A stretch of DNA of 64,000 bases from NCBI GenBank assembly GCA_030015575.1, contig CM057347.1:509023176-509087175 (forward strand), in the 5' to 3' direction. The notes under the pieces were generated by a model, which was given only the letters and a program-made list of their open reading frames with translations, was not told the DNA's origin and did no database searches. The stretch is from Agapanthus africanus. Lineage: Eukaryota > Streptophyta > Magnoliopsida > Asparagales > Amaryllidaceae. The translations under genes and the position numbers were made by a program. Shown here piece by piece: positions 35,377 to 48,763 of the stretch (positions are counted from its first letter, which is position 1; each line of letters begins with the position of its first letter).

Positions 35377-36402
35377 GAACAAAGTTTCCAAAACCATTTA
35401 CCGTCAATATAAAGTTTTCAAAACATAGTTTCTTCAAAGATTAAAGACTACAATGGTGTACATGCATGCAAATCACAATTTCATATATTTAGGATTTCAC
35501 AAAATCAAGAGTTGTTTATCTTAATCTCTGTCAGGGACTGTTTGATTACAGGATTATGGATTTGAATTTACTGTTTGGATTGTTAAAACCTAAGATTCCA
35601 TAATTTTGTATTTGGTTGGAAAATTAGGATTTCTAGGATTCCTTTGTTTTTTATGAAAGGGCCACAACAAAACATGGATTGCTGAATCCTAAAAATTTTT
35701 AAGGATTTTTAAGGATTTGGCACTATTCATTATACTTTTAAACGTGACCCATGATACTTTATTTATTTAATAATCATCCCTCTAAAATACTTAAATCTAA
35801 ATCCCATTTTTATTCACCAATCAAACAAAGATTACTGGCATTTACAAATCCAATACTAGAAATTCAAAACAAGCCAAACAACAAATTACCAAATCCGAAA
35901 ATTTCAACCGTACTATTTTGAAATCCATATTCCATAATCTTGCAACCAACAAGTCTCAAGTGCAGAGGAAAGGCGACAAAAAGAAACAGTACAGATTCTT
36001 ATGAAATTCCAGTCAATTTTGAGAGCTCTATTTTGATTGATAGATGTGATGTGATTTGAGGATTTTGGATAGCTACTCCATTGTGAAACATGGCCCAAAT
36101 AGTTTGCATCTCAAATTATTCCAGTTGGGAGTCTTGGGAGAATAATTTGCCGAACAAGAATAGAATCATCTACAAAATTACACTTCAACATAAGCCTAAA
36201 ATTAGAAGCAAAAAAATAAAGATAGATAGATAAATCAATCAAATGATAGATCAAATCACAACTTCATTTGAATTTTGATTAAAAGTCACAACAGCTACTA
36301 CCCAAATTAACATCACCGCAGTACCATGACCCAGAGATCTAAACACAACACCATCACAAAATACCAAACAGATCTAAAACTTCTACCAGCCAAAATCCCC
36401 AA
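35377..36402. other. intergenic, possible decayed MITE
   Basis: AT-rich. Words such as GACTGTTTGATTACAGGATT (35537) and, inverted, AAGCCAAACAACAAAT (35872) loosely mirror each other, as in hAT or Harbinger MITEs. The match is too weak for a firm call. The final part should be the 3' UTR of the histone gene. Confidence 0.35.
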
Positions 36403-36882
<480 letters not shown>

Positions 36883-37039
36883 TTAAGGGGTGCAGGTAAG
36901 AGATGTATATGTAGAGAAGAAAGGGGATTCTGATTTTGGGAGGGAATTTGAAATTTGGGAGATTTGTGGTGCCCGCGTTGATTTTGGATCGTGCGATGGG
37001 AGTGGAAGCCGACGGTTTAGATGAAGTGTAGGAGGTGCA

Positions 37040-37057
37040 CGCGGATCGCGATCCGCG
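37040..37057 (-). promoter_or_regulatory. double histone octamer as an 18-bp palindrome
   Basis: The perfect palindrome CGCGGATCGCGATCCGCG contains the plant histone octamer CGCGGATC (37040-37047) and its reverse complement GATCCGCG (37050-37057), two bases apart and about 227 bases upstream of the H3 start codon. The octamer is the conserved element linked to S-phase and meristem expression of plant H3/H4 genes. A CCAAT core lies at 37072-37076. Confidence 0.85.
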
Positions 37058-37961
37058 GCTTCGTTTTTCAGCCAATCAGAGGGGGTTGAGCCCAAGGTAC
37101 GTGTTTGTTGAGCTTATTTAACTTGAAAGAACAATTTTATTTTATTAATTTAAACCCTGCGATCTTTACCCCTTTTTTTCTTTTCTTTTAACTGGCATGT
37201 ACGCCTAACACATGCATACAACACTCACGCATACAGCGCATAAGGAACTCATGAATTTGTCTTGAAAACGTTAAATTATGGTCATTTCCCTTCCTAGGGA
37301 TCAAACCTTGCCCTCTCTCTGAAAATATCATACTGCTATCATTCATTGGTATAATCTTTACGATTAAAAAAATTCGGTACGGGTCTAAACACATCCGGAT
37401 TGAGGAGATACACAACTGAAGCATTTAATAAGTTATTAAAGAGATCTGGATAAGTCTGACTAAATGTGTCTGGCATCTATACCAAATTAACCCAATTTTT
37501 ACGGCGGAACCAGGTCTTGACCCTAGTTATCGACAACAGTACCCAATCTTCTAAGGCTCCGATCGGATGAGCGATTCAAAACCATGTTTTTGTAACCAAA
37601 CCATATTTTAAGGCGTGTTCGTGGGAGCGATGTGAAACCAAGATTTTGTAACTATGGGGTATTTGGATAACCTAAATCATGATTTTGTAATCATGATTTT
37701 AAATGTAAATTACCAAAAAAGACATGCGTGCATGCATTATAAATGTATTGCTAATATTTTTATTTACTTTAAACATTAATAAATAATATAATAATGTCAT
37801 GAATATTAATAAAAGAATATGTAAATATAATTTTTTTTTAAATTTAATATATTAAAAATGCATATGCTCCCGGCATCCGTTTAAAAATAATATAAAAATA
37901 CTCAAATTCTAACATTCGACTTTTATAACAAAAGATTGCATACATTTAAAACTAATAATAC

Positions 37962-38960
37962 TCAATGACGATTATGATGATTGAGTTCATCTTTTATATG
38001 GTCATGGACTGCAGACGTTGAACCTTGTGGTGGAGGTAGCGGTGGTTATCGATATAGTCCGGTACTGCATCGTTCTTGTTCTTCTCGATACTCGGCTTCC
38101 AGATGCTCTAGCCAAAGATCTGGATCATTATCATGTTGTTGAAATTCCAAGTCATCAGAACCATCCCTTCTTATGAAAGTAGCAATTACAATTTTCACTT
38201 GATCTTAGAAAGCATAAGTGGACATATTTTGCAAAATTGCATATCACTTTTTCCACACCCCAAATGTTCTCTCAATTAGGCACCTTAAACTTGAACGGTG
38301 GTAGTTAAAAAGTTCCCTTTCATTCTTTGGAATATTTGAGGTGTCACGAAAGTGCGGAAGATGATATCTTTCACGTTTGTATGGAGACATAAATCGATCT
38401 GAAATGCCATAACCGGAATCCACCAGATAATGCTTACCTAATAATCATATCGAACATCCACGTTATTAAGCAAACAATGTATTAAAGGAACAAGATATTA
38501 TATATTTATCCACTATAAGTTAAATTTGATTACCTGATGATGGTTTAGAAAATTTAGACGTTGAACTGCTCAGGGCTTCTGAAAATATCTTGCTGTCATG
38601 TGTTGTACCTTCCCATCCAGCTAATGTATAAGTGGAGATCAAATTAAAGCCATACGCCGCCATAACATTCTGAGTCGGATAGCCATTTTTCCCAACGAAG
38701 GTCGCAACTTTCTCAGATGGTACATGACGCGTTATATGAGTACCATCTATGGCACCAATGCAATGTTGGAAAAATGACATGTATTTACCGCTACTCCTTA
38801 TTTCTTCTGGAATATGTTTGAATTCTGGGCCTAACGGTTGTATGATGTCAATGGCTAGCAACATGATACTACGCAACACACGATGAAACATCCTATGTAT
38901 TGTGTCTCCTGAATGCTGGATCTTTCTCTTAATACTCTATTTGAATGTCATTGACCTATT
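37962..38960 (-). pseudogene. PIF/Harbinger transposase, decayed
   Basis: A DDE-type (DDE_Tnp_4, HARBI1-like) transposase remnant. The catalytic triad is visible: Asp in CIGAIDGTHI, Asp in AGWEGTTHDSKIF and Glu in CLIERTFGVW. Upstream, KIQHSGDTIHRMFHRVLRSI is the usual lead-in. An intron (~38535-38453) separates KPSS from GKHYLVDSGYGISDRF. After FGVWKK there are in-frame stops, and the tail (EFQQHDNDPDLWLEHLEAEY) ends at a TGA at 37962. More upstream the frame is lost near 38945. It lies on the same strand as, and 3' of, the second transposon gene at 39480-39937, as in an ordinary PIF/Harbinger element. Confidence 0.85.
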
Positions 38961-39479
38961 ATAACCATGAATATGCCCACCATTTCATGTATTGAAGTTT
39001 CCCTATTTGGGATTAGCTGATACTTCTGTGTTAGAGCGTTGCAGAGTGATAGGAAGCACAGTCTTCACATCCTGAACTGTTCATGACACCTAATAGGATG
39101 CCCAGATAAGATTTCATGTACCCTCATTTATCCCGTTAAGATAAAGATTTTACAAAGTCTTTTAGTAAGATATCCAAGGACGTATTGAACAGCGAGCGAT
39201 ATGGTTGTGGCTACTATAATGTCATTTGCTTGTTGTTCTAATTCTTCGTCACTCTCAACAAGTGATGGCATGCCTGAAAATAGTGATAGAAGGGCGGTGA
39301 ATAAGACTATAATGTCATCAAGTGATTGCTACAGAAAAATCCAAGTTCAACCAACGTTAAACAACGGAGTAAACAAAACAAAACAAAAGCAACTAAACTT
39401 AATGGAAAAGGAAACACAAATTCAACCAATGACACAAAAAACAATTAACCACACTACTTTAAATATGTTTCTCTTGGCG

Positions 39480-39937
39480 TTTATTTTCTTTTGCAGCTTT
39501 TTTTATAGCCAATATTTTTTAGCTGTTTCATCTTCTGAAGCAACAAACATTTCTCTGTTCATCATCGATTCCATTACGTCAGCAGCGTCAATGTATAGTC
39601 ATCAACAACTAATCCCAGGTAACTCCCATACAAGCTTCATCACCTGAAATATGGATGGTACATAATTTTCTTCTGAAATGCTCGTGGATGAAGAATAAGA
39701 TTTTGTGTTTTGAGCTTCAATAAGATCCACAAGACGGGATATATTATTTGTTATATTTGATGCACTCCAATTTCTCTTGGACGACTTTCTCCTTTTGCCT
39801 TTCCCACTTATACCAACTTCGAGGAATATATTTAGTGTTGTGAGGAAATCAATAACGGAATATGTGAAGTGTTGTAAATAGTTGTCCATGCATTCTGCAT
39901 TTGCACATTTATTTTTTGCTTGTAAATATTTTTTCAT
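39480..39937 (-). pseudogene. PIF/Harbinger ORF1 (Myb/SANT-like) C-terminal part
   Basis: Encodes a fragment with GKGKRRKSSKRNWSASNI, then ISRLVDLIEA; after a short gap or intron (~39620-39600) come ADVMESMMNREMFVASEDET and AKKYWL-stop. A basic linker and the closing KKYWL are typical of the plant Myb/SANT-like protein that partners the PIF transposase and aids DNA binding and nuclear import. The N-terminal trihelix part is not recognisable here. Frames are interrupted, so I call it a remnant. Confidence 0.65.
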
Positions 39938-39940
39938 TTG

Positions 39941-42937
39941 TTTGCATATTTAAATTACGTATCGCATCATATTTATATTTCTGTATTGCATTGTTTTTTT
40001 CAAAAACCCATAAAAATTTGAAACCTTCTTTTACAAAAAAAATAGAAAGAATAAAGAAAAAGAAACCATAAAAATTGTCGTCAAAGTTTTCTATTTAGAC
40101 TCAAGTTCGATATGATGGTTGGCTAGTTAAAAATAACTAAATTCTAGATTTAGAAATCGAAAACCCTAAAGATACCCCCCGTTGAAGTATAACCGTAGTA
40201 AATATACATCCTTACAGTTTGTTTAGAAGTAAGTAATCTTGAGTTCAGTTCTTAGGTTAAGTTTAAATGAAGGGAAAATATTGAAAACTTTATTGAATGA
40301 TAAGTATGAAAAACAGTTCTTATTTTTTAATCTAAATTCAGAAAATACATACCCTACAAATTGCACTTACACACACCTTGAAACTTGGGATAGTAGAGGA
40401 TACCTAAAAATACTCTTGTCTGAAAGCCTAGCATAAAAGAAAAAATGGTATTTGAAGCTAACCACCAAAAGAGCGCCGCTGAAAAATATATCCGGTCTTG
40501 AAGAATAAAACAAAGAAAGAAAAAGAAAAGGATAAAAAGTGTATATTGCAGAACCTGGAAACTGCTATTTGCGCCTTAATAAGTTCAAGCACTCGGTAAT
40601 TGGCTGATTAGTGCATCAGGAAGAAGCAGTAATCGTATGAAAGGTGTGTGAGCTAATCAGCCTATCAGTAATAAAAAGAAGTAGTACTAGATATTAGGGC
40701 AAGGGTACTATAACTTGAATTGAATTCTTAAGTACAGGGTGAATTTACACACACGTAAGGGTATATGATCGATATTTTGAGGAGGGGCGGGAATAAAGAA
40801 TAAGTCTTATATCTTCCTTGAAGATGATAAAAATTCCGGATTGAAGACTATACTTTAAAAAGAAAACTCAAGAGAAACTGAGATCTTTATGAACTAACAA
40901 AACGTATAGGATTTTAAGTTAAACTAATCGGAGGCATGAAGAATAAGGGGTGGATATTTTTAACTTAGGATGATAAAGTTTCTAACTAAGATGTTGAACT
41001 GTACGATTAGAGTCGACGGCTAACTTGATAGGATTTTGTGGGTAATATCTGCTAAAAACTCTCAAGAGACAAAACTCCTTCTCTAGGACAAGCTAGGGGT
41101 TTAACGGCTTGTTGCACACGCTAAGTGCAACCGTGACGCCTACGAAAGTGAGCTTAGCACTTTTTGAAAATAAAATTGTTTGTTCGGGGCGAGCAAAAGA
41201 TAAGTTTGGAGAAATTTTTTCATATCGGAATTTTGCACTTTTATACCATTCCTTCTTGATCGCATTTTATATAGGTAGGTGTTTTTGATCTGTGTTTGCT
41301 ACATAAATACATGTTACAGGCTCTCGGTCCAAAACAATGCAAATTACGAACAGTTACGACAAATTCAGTACAACTGCCAACAAACGGATAAAAATACGGG
41401 TTCCGCTCACCATCCGTCAGGTGCCGCTTACCAGTACAGGAGACAAGATCAAGCGAGGATCATTCGTGTCTCATACAAGCACAAAGCACGAGGATAGCCG
41501 CACAAGGATCAAGAAGGCAACGCGAAGATCGAGGAAGATCAAGGCAAAAAGTCCATTCATTTTCATTTTTGGGATTGTTGTAAATCTGGGAGTAATTTGG
41601 AATGATTCTGCAAATACAAGTGTACCAAGACGAAAAATAAAGCAACACAAGAGAGCACAAGAAAAATGAGGATCCAATTCCCCAACAAGACCGCGAAAAC
41701 GCGAAATTTACCCCCTATAGGCGGCAGATCCACGGCCTCATCATGTTGTCCCGCGACAAAATTTCAGGGGTGTTTTGGTCATTGTACATGGGTTTAGAAA
41801 AAGACCCTAGGGTTTCACTTCACTACCTATAAATACTCCAGATCAAAGGCAAACAAAAGAATTATATTTTCCCCTAGTTCAGTTATAATTTAGTGTAAAA
41901 TTATTATTCTTCATCATCTTTTCTTCATTAAAAATTGTATGAGAGCTTTTTGAGTGGATGATAAATGAAGTGGAGAGTTTTATATGCATATCTTGCTTAA
42001 ATTGTTAACTAGTTTACTTACTTGTTATTATTTTTTCTAGTAGTATAAATTGTTATTTATCGGTTTTCATCTCTTTTTTTCTCTTTTTATTTATCATTAC
42101 AACCATGATACTCAACTGTGATTCTTGCTTAAGTGAGATCCCAAGTAGTTAGTTGCCGTCTTCTACCTCATTTCTTTCTATCTTCTCTACTAGTTTTTAT
42201 TTTCTCTTTTTTTATAATGAGTGGGTAATTTTCTCACTTATTAGGATAGGATAAGAGAAGTTTGAGAGAAGGAAACCCCCCTCACTCTTTTCTTTGCCCA
42301 ACAGTTTGAATTGAACTCCCGTCAAAGTATCCACAATCCACTTCCTATGGCACCCTATCCTTTATGACAGTGGTGGCACCCTGGTGAGACCGGTTGTAGT
42401 TGGGTTTTTTCTGCTGTATTCTTTGCGCAAACTCTTTCCCCTTTTCTAATAAACTACTTTTGTGCAAGGTTCTTTGCGCCGCCGTCGAATAAAATTTTTG
42501 GCAAGTGTTTTAAATTTTGTTTGTTATTGTTTTGCATAAATAATATGGATTTTAAGAGGTTATAACACCAATTCAGACTGGGTGGGGATTTCATCACCCT
42601 TTCTAAGATCCCAAAAATCACAGCAACATACGCATTACCCTTAAGCTTAATTAAAAAATATCTAAACTCAGCCAATTAAGAACTTATCGTGCTCAATAGG
42701 ACAGAGAATGGTTATGGGCATTCGGTCATTTATCTAAACTTGGTTTTATGGTGCCTAAGCTAGACAAGTGAGGAGCTAATTTTAAAATGCCTGTCTCACG
42801 GTGATTCGTGAGCGGAACCCTCCTGACCTCACTTGTGCTTACCTGGCCACAATTGATAGTGAAGAGGCGATTCAAGGGTTATCTCACAACTTGTCGTTAT
42901 GAAACAATTAAGAGCGGTCTAGTTGGAATTTTAGGAC
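39941..42937. other. gene-free stretch, probable retroelement debris
   Basis: No recognisable gene. A promoter-like stretch at 41800-41840 has CTATAAATA preceded by CCCTAGGGTTTC. TTTGCGCCGCCGTCG at 42472 slightly resembles an Athila-type primer site. These could mark an old LTR, but no partner or duplication was found. ORFs at 41279-41669 look accidental. Confidence 0.35.
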
Positions 42938-44105
42938 TGTTCCCTTATAAAAAAAAGGGGAGAAAAGAAAGAGAAAAAGAATTCCAATGGCTTGGCCTCA
43001 TATGTTAAACATGTGAGAACCTATATGCAAGAGCTGAAAAACAAATAACTAAAGGCCAAACTGGCCTCGTGAGCGCTTATATGTAAAACATATAAACACT
43101 GAAAATAAATAACCAAAAGGGCCAAACTAGCTTCACGTGTTAAACACGTGAGCGCACATACACAAAACGTATGATCGCTAAATATAAGCAGGTTAAAACT
43201 CACACTGGGGTCATATGTTAAACACGTGATAATGTTCTCGTCAAAATTTAAACAATATAGAAAAATCAAAACTCTGTTGAAAGCTAATGGGGCAGCGTCT
43301 AACATGTTTCTTATAAGGGCGCTGGCGCCAGCACCAATTTTGTGGTGGCGCCGCACGTGCTCCTCACGTCGGCGCCAATGTGCAAAGCATATAAACGATT
43401 TCTGAATAAGAATTAAATTTTTATATGGCGCCGCCCGTGCCCATCACGCGGGCGCCAATGTACAAAGCACAGGAGTACCCATCCTAAGAATTAAATTCTT
43501 AAGTGGTGCCAACATGCACAACACGTGAGCGCCAGCGCCCAAGTCAAGATCAATAGAATTATCTACATGAGAATTTGGGATACTCCTTGTTAAATAGAGC
43601 CGTTGGATCAAAGATCCAATGGAGATGATAAATTATCAAAATATAGAATTAAATTCTATTAGGAGAAAATATCTTTCAAATTTTTCTAAATAAGAAAGAT
43701 ATTATCGGTTGGATCAATGATCAAATAATAGAATAAAATTCTATTTTGGAAATATATTCTCTCAATATTTCTAAAAAAAAAGATTGATTTCTGTAAAACA
43801 GAGAACTCTTGGATTAAAAATCCGATGGTGATTAAAAATCACCATTTTACGGAATAAATTCTGTATATGGTAAATATTTCCCTAATCATGTTAAAAGTAA
43901 GAAAACATATTCTGTAAAACAGAAACCCTTGGATCAAAAATCCAACGGTGGGTAAAATTTCCAAACTCAATTTTGAGACCAATTAAATCAATTGGAATCT
44001 CTCGATGAAAGATTTTCTCAAAACCAATTAACAATTTGCCTCCACTATATAAAGGACCCGAGACTTCAAGTCTCAAGAGGAGGAGACGACCCCATAAGCT
44101 TCTGT

Positions 44106-44128
44106 ACACACACACACACACACACACA
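44106..44128 (+). repeat. (CA)n microsatellite
   Basis: About 11 CA units inside LTR B. The corresponding place in LTR C has none. Confidence 0.9.
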
Positions 44129-45519
44129 GACACACAGAGAAGGCTCTCAAAACCTCCCACAAAACAACATAGAATTTAATTCTCAAACAAGATGTTCTTC
44201 CTCAAAACCCTGGGTAAAGAAAATATCAAGATCAAAACATCTCCTTTACCTCTCATATCATATATAAGGGTTTAATCCTTCTCAAAGAACTTAGTTCTTT
44301 CTATGGATCTGAGATCCGCAAGACAAATCTTCCACAAGTTGAGAATTTAATTCTCATCGAGAAGATCTTGTCTTGAGAATCAAACATTCGGGGAAGAAAA
44401 AAATTGAAAAAAAATAAGATGGAGTTCATAATACTCAACGAACTTTGTTTTTTTAAATCAAGAACTTAGTTCTTTAAAGAACCCGATCCAAGATCCTCAA
44501 AATAGTGATCTCGGTGATCCTTAATGGTCAAAACACCATTAAAAGAGGTTAACCTCTCTGAAAACATGAACATGGAAAATATAGAGTTCATAATACTCCA
44601 GGAACTTAGTTCCTTCAAATGAAGAACTTTGTTCTTAAAGAATATGATCCCAGATCCTCAAAATAATGATCTTGGTGATCGTTAATGGTTAAAATACCAT
44701 TAACAGATATTTAAATTCTCTAAGAATATCATAAGAAATTAAATCTCCAAAAGAACTCAGCGCCTCACGTGAAAAGCACGTGGGCGCTCAAGGTCAAATT
44801 ACATAGCGCCTCACGTGAAACGCACGTGAGCGCCTGAAAAAGTTAGTGCTTAGCACTAGTGCAGCGCCTTACGTGAAACATACGTGGGCGCAACAAAAAG
44901 CTAGTGCTTTGCACTAGTGCAGTGCCTCACGTGAAACATACATGGGCGTCACAAAAAAACTAGTGCTTAGCACTATTTCAGCGCCTCACATGAAACACAT
45001 GTGAGTACTGTATAACCGCGTGCTTAGCACTGCTGGGTAGTACAGAAACACAGTCTTAGCCTAAATTGGCTAAGTTTCCTGAGGTTAAACCTCTTCGATT
45101 CTTCAAGCGAGCTCATATGCTCATGATTTCCAAACTGATCCTAGTATCAAACATGACAAATGATCTCTCATTGATGATATCCAAAATGATATTCATCACA
45201 TATCTCCTAGGATAATCTTAGTCTCAAATAAGGCAAATGATCCTTAGATGATCCACCATGATTTTTTCCCTCAAATACGAATTTTTGTTTAAGAGTGCAT
45301 CTCTTCTCACATCTGATATATGTTATTGTAATTCCTCAACGTCTTCAGAGAGATGGCGGGTCCCGACAACCCACAACTCCTTCCATCCTACATTAATGCA
45401 CTTCCAAATTGACGTGCACACTTCAAATCAGACCGCACTCCAAATTGGGTGCATTCCGTATCACCATTGTTCACTCCGTCACGTAACAAACACATGTGCA
45501 CGCAAGATGGATAATGGAC

Positions 45520-45690
45520 CGAAATGTCCTTAAACTAATATTCGTCCCCAAAATGGGAATGTTGGACCGAAATGTTCTTAAACTAATATTCGTCCTCAAA
45601 ACGGGAATGTTGAACCGAAATGTCTTTAAACTAATATTCGCCCCAAATACGGCGATAATGGACCGTGATGTCCTTAAACTAAAATAATTG
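45520..45690 (+). repeat. ~54-bp tandem repeat with GGACCGAAATGTCC core
   Basis: Three to four units of GGACCGAAATGTCC, TTAAACTAATATTCGTCC and AAAATGGGAATG. The core is an imperfect hairpin. The same unit recurs in the internal regions of copies B (52960-53450) and C (61130-61370) and in LTR C (54060-54240), so LTR and internal DNA share one repeat family. Confidence 0.75.
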
Positions 45691-46274
45691 AGCCCATATG
45701 CTCATTTGTTTCTAAGTTAATCTTAGTCTCAAATATGACTAACGATTCTTAGATAAAACCCAAATATTCTATGAACGGATGGGCCTCACAAATGTGAGAA
45801 ATGCATCCTAAGTTCATTCCCGTTGGCAAACCAAGCTACTAATATGGACCCCGTCAAGAAAATTCTTGACCCAAACCCAAATCTAAAATATACGGATTTA
45901 GACTAATCCGCGCCCTACGGGCGACGACATAAACTAGTCTCCGTATACAATCCACGGACAAACAAAACACACACGACACGAAATGAACTGTCGGAGCAGG
46001 AGAAAGTAGTTATCACAATACGATAATGTAATTAACCGCAGGACTTGCGAGTGCAGAGAAGAGCGTCCCCACAATCAAAAACCCCTCACAAATGAGGGGG
46101 GTCTGATGAAGTCTGCTACAACGGCCGCATCTGTCCAGACCTCCGATATATGGTGTCATAAATCAATTTGGTATCTTCAGAGAGGTGGATGGATAAGTTC
46201 AAATAGTATCTGCCCCCAAATTCAGGCCAGACGTCCCAACGTCTCGGTCTGGTCTTTCGGCAGTGAACAGATTC

Positions 46275-46292
46275 TGGCACGCCCAGTGGGAC
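46275..46292 (+). other. primer binding site, copy B
   Basis: TGGCACGCCCAGTGGGAC, five bases after the LTR end. It marks the start of the internal region and fixes the plus orientation of copy B. Confidence 0.75.
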
Positions 46293-46366
46293 CTTCCTCT
46301 TTCCACTACACACTTCGTGTGTCATGTTTTTCCACGATCAAATAATTGCGATATATATGTTTGTAG

Positions 46367-48330
46367 TTGCCTTTGGGTGATGAGATACTGAAGCTCGGCG
46401 TTTCGTCTCTATGCAGAATGGCATTTGCTTCTACTCACAGCAATTCAGGCTCTGTCACATCTGGTGGAGTCAAATATGGGCCACTTGTAGTCTCAAATCT
46501 CTGCAATCCAGCTCTTCAAGAAATCAATGGGCTTTTCTTCAGGTCTATGCTCCCATCTCTTACCCTCGATGCCTCGACGCCGAAGGTAGAAGCCCAGAAG
46601 AAGTCTGTCTTCCACGGACCGGATCCTCCAATTTCAGTTTTGCTGACGGAATCAGTCCTCAAACAACTAGCACCTGCCAAAGACCAAGGTCGACGCAGGG
46701 GGAAGAATACTCAAGCTTTCAAAGAAAACAGGGGGTAGGCTCAGCAAAATCCTGAGGCTAATCAAATTCCAGTCGCAAGACATCACCGACGTCGAAAACG
46801 GCGTCAAATAAGACAAGCTGGGGAAGTTCTCCGTATGGTCTTGTTTCAACCCTGGTGGTGAATGCTAATGTTCCAACCGGGAACAGTTTCGAATTGTTGC
46901 GAAGGGTCAGACAAAATACTCCCACCGCAGTATTGAAGAAATTTCCGCAGCCTATGGAGATCCCACGAGAGCAGAAACTAGTTCGCTCCCTAAAAGAACT
47001 TTCCTCATCTATATATAAGGTGTGGAAGCAGGTGAAGGTCTCATTCGTCAACCGTGGCTCTTCCCCTAAATGTCAGCCAAATTCTAATAAATTCCCTTTC
47101 AAAAACAAAGGGACTCATCCCAAGACGGTTCCTGATACAATGGTTCATACTAAAGCAGCTTCTCATAAAAAAAGAGGCCTGATAAAGCCCAAGTGCCCGA
47201 GACAAACTCCGAGGTTCAAAGCTCCAAACGCCCCAAGCCTGGGGGCATAGTAGTTCACACAGTCTACTTGGTGAACTCCAAAGACGAATGTCACACTTAT
47301 ACTAGTCATGGACCGCATACCCGGTCCCTGACAAAAGCTCAACTACAACATGAAAAGCTGCAGAAGATGCTTGCTCATGCGGCAGTACTCGCTAATCCAT
47401 CGCCTAAGGAAAATTCCGATGATGCACCTGAAGAAAGAGTAGGGAAGGAGTCGGATATTGATATCCTAAAGCGCACTCTCAAAAAGAGGGATGAAGAAGC
47501 GGCAGAAATGTCCACTAAAATGAACCGGATGGCCATTCTAATTCGGTATATGGCTGGAATGATGGTCCATTCGGAACCACTAGCAGATGAACGCCGGTAG
47601 AGCTTTTAAAGACAAGGGTGACATTTCAAAGCCTCTGCGAGCCTCATCAATGGCCGAGGAGGAAATGATCCCAAAAGTAAAACTGGACGCATATATCGCT
47701 CAGCAAATCAAAGCTCATTATGCCAGTGAAGCCGCAGATAGATCAATCAAGACTGGTCGACTGAATCCGGCGTGGTACGATCAAATACAGTACCCGCAAG
47801 AATACATGCTTCCGACGTTCCACATGTACAAAGGAACCGGGAATCCTTACCAGCATATTGCGCGTTTTAAATCCATGTGCGGCAACACTGGAGGAAATGA
47901 TATATTGCTCCTCCGATAGTTCGTCAGCAGTCTGGCGAGCATCGCTTTCGAATGGTACGCAGGACTCCCAAATGATTCTGTAAAAACCTTCAATGAGATG
48001 GATATGCTCTTCTGTCGGAGAGTGTGAATAAACACACTACTGTGGCGACGTTGGTCAACGAAAGGGTTGGACCGAATGAGACCTGAGTTCAATATGTTAC
48101 CCGATAGCGAAATCTCTGGTCAAAATGCAAGCAACACATCGACGAAACTACAGCAGTGGGAATGTTCATAGCCACCCTTGACCCAAATTCAAAGGTGTTC
48201 CCATATATGGCCATCTTCAAGACGACGGCCTTTCAAGAACTCATCGATGAAATGGCACGATTGGATCAGATGGGTCAAGACTCTTCCCCATCCGATGAAG
48301 ATGTATAAAAAGCAAAGGTAAGGTGGTGTT
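46367..48330 (+). pseudogene. gag of retroelement copy B, broken
   Basis: The start MPLGDEILKLGVSSLCRMAF is the same as in copy C. Successive frames cover 46367-46738, 47193-47600 and 47587-47919, with frameshifts between them and a TAG after the Arg of NDILLLR. The core reads YPQEYMLPTFHMYKGTGNPY, QHIARFKSMCGNTGGND, then FVSSLASIAFEWYAGLPNDS, the retrotransposon_gag (PF03732-type) pattern of plant Ty3/gypsy elements. Past that, the text up to DEMARLDQMGQDSSPSDEDV ends at a stop at 48306. No zinc knuckle, protease, reverse transcriptase or integrase follows before the next insertion. Confidence 0.75.
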
Positions 48331-48763
48331 TGTCGCCAACACTCAACAAAGAATGAGCGGCTTCGAAGCAACCTGTAGCCAAAATAGAGATATCACGGGT
48401 TCTACCCTTCAAAAGATTAGGGCATGAATACTCGCTCCCCCGGGATATATGCAGGGGGTATATTGCTCACTGGCGGAATAATTTCTCCGCCATATGGTCT
48501 TTTTAAAAAAAAAACAGGAAGGATATTAAGAGACCTACAAACGGATCCTACAATCAAGTGGAATATCCCGCTCGAAACAAAAAAAATACCATGGGAGGGA
48601 TATGAAATCCATGTCCCACTCCGAATCAGACGATGAGGGGAAAACCTCCCAAGTCAAGTTCATTCTTCCAAGATGGAGGAAGACTCGGCAGAAAGAATGA
48701 CTTGATATCTCGTTCCTTCGTATATGAAGAAGACGCTCTATCAGTATCGAAAAGCGACATTGA

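Larger units (their letters stand above)
37620..39940 (-). mobile_element. PIF/Harbinger transposon remnant
   Basis: Holds the transposase and ORF1 remnants. A possible end is TAA followed by GGCGTGTTCG near 37610, preceded by a similar nested end (GGCTCCGATCGGATGAGCGA) at 37555. I found no matching inverted end to the right, so the right border is open. Confidence 0.55.
42938..46269 (+). mobile_element. 5' LTR of copy B (3.33 kb)
   Basis: Begins TGTTCCCTTATAAAAA and ends GAACA, five bases before the PBS. It carries the same palindrome arrays as LTRs A, C and D, in reverse orientation on this strand: CACGTGTTAAACACGTG-type at 43136-43150, GGCGCTGGCGCC near 43320, TGAGAATTTAATTCTCA at 44338-44354, and AGTGCTTAGCACT at 44846. 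A (CA)n run sits at 44106-44128. Its start lacks the ~35-base extension seen in LTRs A and C. Confidence 0.7.

Noticed and set aside
35530-35890. Possible MITE beside the histone gene
   Set aside because: The inverted match is short and interrupted, and I found no target duplication; kept only as a remark on the intergenic stretch.
41337-41669. 110-residue open frame with basic composition
   Set aside because: No family motif, overlaps open frames on the other strand, and sits in probable retroelement debris.
42472-42490. Athila-type primer binding site (TTTGCGCCGCCGTCG)
   Set aside because: Too many differences from the tRNA-Asp-type site, and no LTR end, partner LTR or gag could be tied to it.
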